From Bimuria novae-zelandiae CBS 107.79 (taxonomy: Eukaryota > Ascomycota > Dothideomycetes > Pleosporales > Didymosphaeriaceae): DNA of 64,000 bases. Both the position numbers and the translations under genes were made by a program. How positions within the stretch are numbered: the stretch's first letter is position 1; each line of letters begins with the position of its first letter. Positions 57,393-64,000 of the stretch are shown in pieces. The notes below the pieces were generated by a model. That model was not told the DNA's origin, ran no database searches, and worked only from the letters and a program-made list of their open reading frames with translations. The DNA lies in assembly GCA_010015655.1 (NCBI GenBank), contig ML976709.1, forward strand, positions 21,651 to 85,650, given 5' to 3'.

Positions 57393-59992
57393 ATGGCTCG
57401 ACGCAGCCGCAGACTTAGCACCTCCCGCGCCGTGCCTGCAGCGGTCTCTACTATCGCTACGAGTAGAGCGAAGAGACAATGCCGCAACAATCCTCCTCCC
57501 TTAACTGCCATGCTAATCTATAAAAACCTGTGATCCCCCGCAACACCCTTATTAGACTATAGTTCTAGCTTCGTCTGCGAGGAAGATCTTGAACTAGTTA
57601 CACACTTAACCTCAGACACGGATGCCGGATCACCAGCGGACGCAGGAACCGATAGAGACAGCGGCATTAGCTTAGATATAGAACGGGATGGAGAGCGGGA
57701 TCCACCAGCTTCTAAAGCGGCTGCGATACTAGAGAGAATAGCCTACTATTAGAAGCAAGGTCTAGCGAAACCAAGACACTCTAATAGAACGACGGAACTA
57801 TAGCAAACAGAAAGCGAATTCTAGAAAAGGCAAGCATTATAGAGGTCGTTTGTATAACTTAGACTAATAATACTTAGATACTGCCTTATAGTCCAGGAAG
57901 TAACAGGGCTATCTTTAGAGAACTAGCTACGCAAATGCGACCTAGCCGTATTTAAGATATATCTAGAATAGCAAATAGAGTATTCTCGAATTAAGAAGGA
58001 AAGTGCAATCGAAGCTTATTAGAAATAGATTAGTATATATTACTATTACGTTATAGGCTATATAATGCCTAATAAGGTCCTTAAAGATATCCGCAGTGTT
58101 TATTAGGCCCTATAATCTCCTAATTAGTAATCTATCCCTAACCTAACGTAGTGGATACCAGAGCTCCAACTAGACAGGTCAAAGAAAGACAAGCTAGCCA
58201 TGTATGTCTAGGATCTCTTTGCCATCCTGCATGCTCTTTAGGTAGATAATAAAAGGCTATTACACGGCTTCATTCGCGTGCAGATTTTGGCCCTCCTCCT
58301 CTTAAGTATAGCTACTACTACACGACCAGGAGCGCTTGTTAAGAGTATAAGTAATAAAGGAAGTAATAAAGCGCTCTACTTTAGGGATATGTTACTTATA
58401 AAGGTCTCTAGTTTTACAGATCCTAGATAAAGCGTTCTTATAGCGAACGTAAACCTAGTGCACGTTAAGAATAAGAAGAGAGACAGAACACTATACGTTA
58501 TACTATAAAAATTATCGTGCCTTATTAACTTATTATTTACCCTTTAAAAAGAAGTTTATATTTCACCTCGAGGGGTTGCCTGCGTACTGTATAGTGTCGT
58601 ATTTACTAGCTATTAGCTTCAGGCAGGATGCATTCTACGATAATTTTTCCACTATTTAGCAAATCTTCAATCTTAAGATACCAGCAGAACGCGAGGTTCT
58701 CTACATTAGATAGAAGAAGGATAAGCTAGACAAGCCTTTCTTTTGCAACGTTTAAAGCACGATAGAGGGTGGCCGTGCCCTTCTACCATCGGCGTTCCCT
58801 TACTAGAAATATCGGGAAATTTTCGTTTGACTAGGGCGAGTTGCAGGATTTAAAGAAAACGTTAAGCTTTACTAGCTACGACGAGCTTCTAGGGATAATA
58901 TTAATAGTAGGCGACCCTTGCAAATAACTTAGTTCTTTATGCTAAAGCTAATAGATGTTGCCAGAGGCTCTTCCTACCACCAACTAAAACTAGACTATAG
59001 GTCACAGTAGCGAAACTTATAAAAAATATTATACGCCGACGCACATCGCACGCGACTTCTAATTAATCTATTTTAGTACACCTTCTTAAGAGGACCTAGT
59101 TTAGTTTATTACTAGGATAGGCTTATCACGAGATCGGCGTGCGCTAGTCAAACTAGATAATAAGTAATAAGAGGAGGTGCGTAACTACCCGCTGCTTATA
59201 GCACTCCGCGAGGAAAGGGATAATTATAAGCGCGAGCTACATAGACAAGGCTTCTAGCCACTCGTGCAGGCTTAAGGAACTTTACTTTACGCAGACTACG
59301 AGTCGACTAGGCGTAAGATTAGTAGCACTACGAAGAAGTTACGTAGGAAGCGCCTAAGAGAGGCGATCTAAAGGTTCTACGACTTAATTAATGCTATTAA
59401 GATTAGGAAGTAGCTTAGTAGGAAGCCTGTAATCAAGATCCTTACTCTACTAACCCTAGAATTTAAACTATAAAAGCGTGCTATCGTAGCTAACATGCTC
59501 TTTAAGCCTTTTAAGAATAATAAAGCTCGCGTCTAATATATTTACACTCTAGCTTAACTATGCCACCGCTAGGAAACCCGTTGCCTAAAGGCTTGCAAAC
59601 AAAAGGTAGATTTTAAAGAAGATTTAGTGTTATCTTTAAGAGTAGGTAGGCCTATAACTACGCCTACAGGGCTAAACATTAGATTTAAGAGGGTTAAGCC
59701 TGTCGCATCTAAAAGCGAAGGAGTCGCTAATACTTAGTCTTATTATTTATACCTAATAATCCTTCCACACCCTGTATGTCTTCTCTATATAGGTTATAAG
59801 GAGCTCTAGTATAAACGGCGCATGCGTTATATACCGCGAAAAGACGTCCTTAAGAAGCACGTTGTGGTACATTTTAAGGACTCTTAGTATTAGGGTAAGT
59901 TTGAATGCCGTCACCCTTGCTGTTCTGAGAAGCTGAATGGGATGGAACACTTCATGAGGCATGCATTGGATGTGCACGGTGTCCATCATTAA
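57393..59992 (+). pseudogene. FluG/DUF3435-family (Starship captain-like) tyrosine recombinase, RIP-mutated
   Basis: DUF3435 proteins are tyrosine-recombinase relatives and include the captains that mobilise Starship elements. From ATG 57393: MARRSRRLST, EEDLELVTHLTSDTDAG (57580 on), SRIKKESAIEAY near 57990, and TTTRPGALV with the box I Arg at 58323-58325. In a second phase from about 58627: DAFYDNF, KKDKLDKPFFCNV, then LRRAS at 58876-58890. In a third phase from about 58945: GHSSETYKKYYTPTHIARDF (His 59003-59005, candidate Tyr after it) and a coiled Arg/Glu-rich stretch. The C-terminus has a C2H2-like finger, CRHPCC...HFMRH (59906-59962). The phase changes fit two short introns; the second (about 58894-58943) has GTAGGC...GCTAATAG ends. 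A TGA at 57531-57533 and many TAGs (Trp, Gln) break it. About 830 residues, usual for the family. First exon and 3' end are less mutated than the middle. Confidence 0.8.
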
Positions 59993-60293
59993 TGTACTAG
60001 TGAAGCCGACTTTGGTCTACAGAAGATATGTTTTCACCAATCTTTATTAGCAAGCTATCCGACGCGGGTGCACAAGGAGTTGCTTTTGAGCCTGCATCCT
60101 GCAAGCGGCAAAAGGACTTTTTCTAGGACCGAATTGAGAAGCTGAAGAGTGAGCAAACCATTCTTCGTTAAGTAATGAAAACTATAGTTCTCTAGCTTAG
60201 CAAGGTATTGAGTGTGACGTTTAATGGGTATTCTGATCTCTGGCAACCGATTCCTTGACCATCATCAGACCATCTACCGAGTCTATCCTGTGG
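59993..60293. other. GC-normal spacer
   Basis: Lies between the convergent DUF3435 gene and the next minus-strand gene remnant. Probably 3' untranslated sequence of one or both. No motif is visible. Confidence 0.4.
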
Positions 60294-61151
60294 TCACACC
60301 ATTGCGCCAACTGCCTTAGAAATCCTCCCTATATACTCTCCCCAAAGGTCTTCTTCACCTTCATGCTCACTCTCTCTGTCGGCCCCATACCCATAGTCTA
60401 ATATGCCAGCATAGAATTTAATTAGCTTAAAAATGCCCTGAACAGACAGCGTAGACAAGTTTGTAAATTTTTCATCTGGGCCCAGGATCGCGATGTCTCC
60501 ATCTTCAACAGCAGACGAGATGCAGGCGTAGTAGACTTTGTGCTCGTGGCCGATGACGGTCAGGGCGGGTTCAAGGAGGGCTGTAGGGGAAGGAGGTAGG
60601 GGAGCGGTAGGATCCTCTACCGTCTGCTCATTCGCATCATAGCCAACTCCTGAATCAGATGTAATGTCGGTTTCCGATACACTGGTTGTAGGGAAGTCAC
60701 AATGCAAGCATCACCGGAAAAGGCCACGGGGTAAGAATCATGTAGGGGCCTGGCCTTGATCGGTTTCTTCATTCACTTTAGAGCCTTAGCGTAGGTAACA
60801 ACATTTGTTGGGTAGACTATTTGCTAGCTCTGTCGGAAGAACGCCATAATTAGGGCCATCTTTCTCCGTAACGGTGGTCTGCATAAATGCATCCTGTGAT
60901 CCTGAACACCGAATGTTGCCACTAATACCTTCCGGAACACCGAGTGAGGTGTGCCTAGAAGCTGCGCCTCTTGACTGAGGGCCATACGACATCAAAGTTG
61001 GTACCGAGCTCACTGAGTCCCTCATCTCAGGCCATGTAAAGAACATTTCAGAGTAGAGTTGTTCCAGATCCATGCGACGAGAAACCTGCCAGCGGTATTC
61101 GAAACTGCCACAGGTACCAGATGATTCATTCTGGATCGACTAGGAGGAAAG
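60294..61151 (-). pseudogene. Unassigned protein gene, probably two or more exons, possibly decayed
   Basis: Two GC-normal minus-strand open segments with fungal-looking codon use. The first, ending at 60786, contains MDLEQLYSEMFFTWPEM (ATG 61073) and extends upstream in frame to a strong 3' splice site TTTCCTCCTAG (ending about 61141), adding SFEYRWQVSRRM. The second, 60707-60294, holds Ser/Thr/Pro-rich sequence, then VIGHEHKVYYACISS, SVQGIFKLIKFYAGILDYG and an acidic end; a shifted frame beyond it (LRQLAQWCDHRIDS) also looks coding. The low-complexity acidic linkers and helical C-terminal part remind me of fungal transcription regulators such as Zn2Cys6 proteins, but no zinc cluster is visible, so that is a guess. 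A single indel near 60330 may explain the shifted tail. Confidence 0.45.
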
Positions 61152-61455
61152 GTCCGCGTCCGGGACATGATCACGGCGATCAAGGCGGAAATTCCAGCTC
61201 GGCCTAGGCAGGTTGGTACAAAGAACTTAGTTGAACTTGGTTGTCCGCTAACATGTTTGTCGAATATGCACTATCTACGAGAGGTCAAACACTGGATATG
61301 CCCGCTATCATCACGTCCATTTAGCTTAATCACAAGGCAAATTCTATTGCTGGTGTCGTTCGCTTAAAAGGGGATAACGGGCGCGTACAAGATAAGGATA
61401 GAGTTTGACGAGCGGCGCGTTTGCTTTTATTGAGATTTATGTGCTTAACATCTAC
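61152..61455. other. GC-normal intergenic stretch
   Basis: Would hold upstream exons or the promoter of the preceding minus-strand gene. I see no clear exon. Confidence 0.35.
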
Positions 61456-61645
61456 TGTTGCAGTAGAAAAGATTGTGGAATTCTTCTGCTAGAGGGTGTA
61501 CTATCTAGAAGCTACCGAGTATGTATATGTACGAGCGTAAACATCGCTAGTCCCAGATAGGTGTAGCCCTCTCAGAAAGGTGAGTGGCAACTAAGCAAGG
61601 GTAGGAGTAACCATCTCATCGAGTAAGAGCCATTAAACCGTCACA
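61456..61645 (-). repeat. Candidate 3' LTR of Copia-E
   Basis: On the minus strand it starts TGTGACGGTTTAATGG right after the purine-rich GGATGAGGGTG and may end at CTACTGCAACA (about 190 bp, TG...CA). The partner LTR lies outside the window, so the ends are provisional. Confidence 0.45.
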
Positions 61646-61690
61646 CACACCCTCATCCTGTAGTCAATCCATGACGTAAGGATGAATCTC

Positions 61691-63676
61691 TCAAGTGTCC
61701 TTCTCCACCTCAAGAACCTTTGAACGAATATCTACCAAGTGTAGTTGCTGTACGAATTCGATATGCTTCTGTCGAGGAAGGATCTTCGTCATGCCGTCGG
61801 CTGGCATCTGGTTTGTGGACTTCCATTGGACGTGGAGGCGATTCTCCTCGACCTCCTGGCGGATCCAGTTCTGATGGATATCGACGTGATTAAGCTTGGT
61901 GCTAAGCTTGTCCATTTCTTTTGTGACTATACCCACCGTCTGTTGGTTGTCACACCAGATAATAGGCGTTTGGTTGAGCCTCAAAGAGAGTCCTTTGAAT
62001 AGGCGGCACCACTCCTCCATCTCTGATCCAGCAAGTGATAGAGCGAGCAGCTCTGCTTCAGTCGTCGATTTTGTGACAGTGCGTTGCAGTGTTGACTTCC
62101 AGTCGACAGTCATGCCAAATAGCTGAAAGACATATCCTTGAGAGCTTCGGCGCGTCTCAACATCGTCAGCAAAAGCGGCATCAGATGCCCCAAAGAAGAT
62201 CGGATCGCGATAGTCCTGCGGTGTTGCAAGGTACTCCTGAATACCTCCTTCGTCCACAGCTTGTGCCTGTAAGGCTCGATATTTCGTCTCAAGAATGTGA
62301 CGCCACACCCTTCGAATAGATTCAATGTGTGCTTGACCAGGATTAGTCAAATGTGAGGCGTGGATGACGTGAGCGCGAGCCAGATCAGGTCGGGTATACT
62401 GAGTCAGGTAGGCAAGATAGCCTACAAGCTCTTGATAGGTCTTCGTCCGAGCTTCGTTCGGTTCCTCAAGAGATTGTTCCAAGTAGTTTACCAGCATAGG
62501 CACCTCTAAAGGGCGGCCAGTAGAAATAATGTTGTACTCAGCAGCAACCTTGTCAATGTAGGCGTCCTGTACTAAGTGAATCGTGCGTGCGTTAGTGTCT
62601 CGAACAACGCGTATGCCCAAGAACCACTTAAGTTCTCTAAGGCATTTTAGGCTGTAATACTCATCAAGCTTCTTCTCGAACTCTCGGTGTAGATGTTTGT
62701 TTGATGGGTGGAAAGCCATAACGATATCGTCAACGTAGACAAACACAATCAACCAGCTATTGACGTAGACGCATGGAAATCCTGGGATAGGCGTCAAGCC
62801 TAGAGACTTCAGTGTCCCTCTCAGGTCCTTGTACCATAGGAGCGATGATTCTTTCAGTCCGTACAGGGCTCTCAGCACCTGTAGTAGCTCTCCATCCTTC
62901 TTGAAACCATCAGGTGTTTGAGCGTAAAGCTTTCGATCGAGTATAGCGTTAAGAAACGCGTTTGGTACGTCGTACTGGAGTAGCTCCAACCCAAATTGAT
63001 TAGCTATTGCAACAAGTGCTCGAAATGTTCGGGCAGCTAGTGTAGCTGCGTATGTGTCTCCATACGGCTGTTGTAGATCGCCACGGACGACAAGTCGTGC
63101 CTTGAATCGATAGAGGTAGCCGTCCTCGTCGAACTTGTATGTGAATACCCACATCAGGGGTAGCACCTCTGCATCAGCAGTCTCTGTTGTTTGTGTCGTC
63201 TTGGCGAAGCAGCCTTTACCCCAGATCTCGCGATACTCTTTTTGTGCAGCCTGTCGAAACTGCTCTCCAAACTGATGACGATCTAGCTCTTGATATGATC
63301 GCGGAGCTCTCGGAACCTGGGTGCGATGTATTTTCGTTGTCGGCTCAGCCTTCAAGGCAGTTGAAAAAGCCTTGAGGTAGTCGCCAACTGATCCTCCGTA
63401 CGAGACGGCGTGAGAGTGCCATCTCTCTGGTCCCTGGAGATCAGCGTTTCGTCGTGTACGTCGTGGGCCTTCGATAACATTCCCCGTGCTGAAATCGAGG
63501 TTTCGACGTCTAGGAGCGTTGTTCTGATATCGATCTGGTATATAGCCTTCGAGCTGGGTAGCTGACAGCTCCTGTTGATCTGATGGGCCTGACGCTGAGT
63601 GTTCTGGAGTCAACAAGCCTCTGCCAGATTGTTCTAGTTGACTTGGCTCGATCTCCTCAGTATCCTCACCCCCCAC
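61691..63676 (-). CDS. Copia-E Pol, RT and RNase H part, open reading frame
   Basis: A 661-residue open segment without an obvious own start (it opens at a GTG), being the C-terminal part of a longer polyprotein. RT: LMWVFTYKFDEDGYLYRFKA, then QYDVPNAFLNAILDRKLYAQ, LRALYGLKESSLLWYKDL, and FVYVDDIVMAF with both catalytic Asp (about residues 316-317), followed by LKWFLGIRVVRD. RNase H: GASDAAFADD (Asp about 499), KSTTEAELLALS, IIWCDNQQTVGIV and QMPADGMTK, giving the D-E-D-D set. All expected catalytic residues are present, so this segment could be functional if expressed. Upstream, stops separate it from the integrase part, so the element as a whole is probably not autonomous. It is minus-strand and ends at 61691, 45 bp before the candidate LTR. 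Confidence 0.85.
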   Translation of the reverse strand: MGGEDTEEIEPSQLEQSGRGLLTPEHSASGPSDQQELSATQLEGYIPDRYQNNAPRRRNLDFSTGNVIEGPRRTRRNADLQGPERWHSHAVSYGGSVGDYLKAFSTALKAEPTTKIHRTQVPRAPRSYQELDRHQFGEQFRQAAQKEYREIWGKGCFAKTTQTTETADAEVLPLMWVFTYKFDEDGYLYRFKARLVVRGDLQQPYGDTYAATLAARTFRALVAIANQFGLELLQYDVPNAFLNAILDRKLYAQTPDGFKKDGELLQVLRALYGLKESSLLWYKDLRGTLKSLGLTPIPGFPCVYVNSWLIVFVYVDDIVMAFHPSNKHLHREFEKKLDEYYSLKCLRELKWFLGIRVVRDTNARTIHLVQDAYIDKVAAEYNIISTGRPLEVPMLVNYLEQSLEEPNEARTKTYQELVGYLAYLTQYTRPDLARAHVIHASHLTNPGQAHIESIRRVWRHILETKYRALQAQAVDEGGIQEYLATPQDYRDPIFFGASDAAFADDVETRRSSQGYVFQLFGMTVDWKSTLQRTVTKSTTEAELLALSLAGSEMEEWCRLFKGLSLRLNQTPIIWCDNQQTVGIVTKEMDKLSTKLNHVDIHQNWIRQEVEENRLHVQWKSTNQMPADGMTKILPRQKHIEFVQQLHLVDIRSKVLEVEKDT

Positions 63677-64000
63677 CTGAGACTCAGAGAGCGCAGGTGC
63701 ATCTTGGGTTTGTTGTCAATATTGTTGTCGAGTTGTTAGCAATTCTTCGATTGCTATATTGTCAGATTTAAGTTGTTCTGGAAATGCTAGAAGCTCGATA
63801 ACTTCTTTAATAAGCGATTCTTGTGCGTAGCCTTAAGGTCCTTCATAGAACCTTGTGGGCTCAAAAACAACGTCTCGAGTGCGTATAACCTGGTCCTTCG
63901 TGGGTAGCCAGATCCTGAAAATGTTGGTAGAGTCGTAGCCAACGAGGTGGCCTATCAAAGCTCTTGATTCAAGCTTGTCCGCACGCTTCAGCGAGCGGTT
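63677..64000 (-). pseudogene. Copia-E integrase C-terminus, frameshifted from the RT frame
   Basis: Reading from the right edge gives LKRADKLESRALIGHLVGYD, IFRIWLPTKDQVIRTRDVVF and PTRFYE, the typical C-terminal integrase motif of copia elements. After about 63840 the copia-like continuation (GYAQESLIKEVIELL) appears only after a one-base shift. A second shift near 63780 and a TGA at 63716-63718 lie before the RT frame. These breaks are small indels and a nonsense change rather than RIP-type saturation. Reading off by eye, one of the shifts could be my error. Confidence 0.6.

Larger units (their letters stand above)
61456..64000 (-). mobile_element. Copia-E: Ty1/copia retrotransposon, 3' half, runs off the right edge
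   Basis: Minus-strand element with integrase C-terminus at the window edge, then RT, RNase H and a candidate 3' LTR. It is a different family from Copia-A, B and C. It shows little RIP: codons are normal and a 661-codon frame is open, in strong contrast with the other retroelements here. Confidence 0.85.

Noticed and set aside
59753..60246. Minus-strand frames of 78 and 63 codons
   Set aside because: The first is antisense to the C2H2-like end of the DUF3435 gene; the second lies in likely 3' untranslated DNA.
61745..63375. Plus-strand frames of 62-85 codons over Copia-E
   Set aside because: They are antisense to the long RT-RNase H frame with all catalytic motifs.
1..64000. tRNA or rRNA genes
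   Set aside because: No cloverleaf with A and B boxes or conserved rRNA core was noticed by eye; a covariance-model scan would be needed to be sure.

Overview
This window comes from the genome of a filamentous ascomycete, most likely a Pezizomycotina with an AT-rich compartment as seen in many Dothideomycetes. Three things point there: a split between AT-rich, TpA-loaded blocks and short GC-normal islands; transposon families typical of fungi, whose codons carry C-to-T and G-to-A changes (CAG/CAA/TGG turned into TAG/TAA, catalytic Asp GAT/GAC turned into AAT/AAC, Cys TGC turned into TAC), which is the signature of repeat-induced point mutation (RIP); and one spliced fungal gene with a 47-bp GT-AG intron.

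Layout. 1-4007: left-truncated minus-strand copia element (Copia-D). 4383-4878 and 11208 onward: an unidentified coding remnant split by a complete 6.3-kb gypsy element (Gypsy-A, TSD GAATT). 12621-13054: GC-normal solo LTR (TSD CATTA). 13291-18693: complete copia element (Copia-A, TSD ACTTA) with one gag-pol frame. 19.56-22.0 kb: GC-normal gene island holding a broken Asp/Glu racemase-family gene (plus) and an intact class II aldolase/adducin-family gene (minus), arranged tail to tail. 22.1-24.66 kb: remnant of one pogo/Tigger-type DNA transposon interrupted by a second, complete pogo-like element with 43-bp inverted repeats. 26-30.9 kb: minus-strand gypsy chromovirus-like element (D1). 32.87-36.87 kb: two head-to-tail 2-kb repeats, each starting with the same lost gene. 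36.9-46.77 kb: second D-type gypsy (D2), with Copia-C (TSD ATAAT) inserted in its gag zinc knuckle. 46.78-50.23 kb: 5'-truncated minus-strand relative of Gypsy-A (Gypsy-B), then Copia-B (50239-55653, TSD ACAGG), then a 230-bp gypsy fragment. 57.0-60.0 kb: a GC-rich promoter and a degraded gene of the FluG/DUF3435 family, the tyrosine-recombinase family that includes the 'captains' of Starship giant transposons. 60.3-61.15 kb: an unassigned minus-strand gene remnant. 61.46-64.0 kb: a minus-strand copia element (Copia-E) with a long open RT-RNase H frame, running off the right edge.

How it fits together. Almost everything is transposon on transposon. Nesting gives relative ages: D2 is older than Copia-C, the Gypsy-B-side sequence is older than Copia-B, the 4.4-kb gene remnant is older than Gypsy-A, and the first pogo-like element is older than the second. 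Only one conventional gene (class II aldolase) looks functional. The most interesting locus is the DUF3435 gene with its preserved promoter: if it is a captain, the sequence to its right, continuing past the window edge, could be the cargo of a decayed Starship. All family assignments are read from motifs; none was checked against a database.
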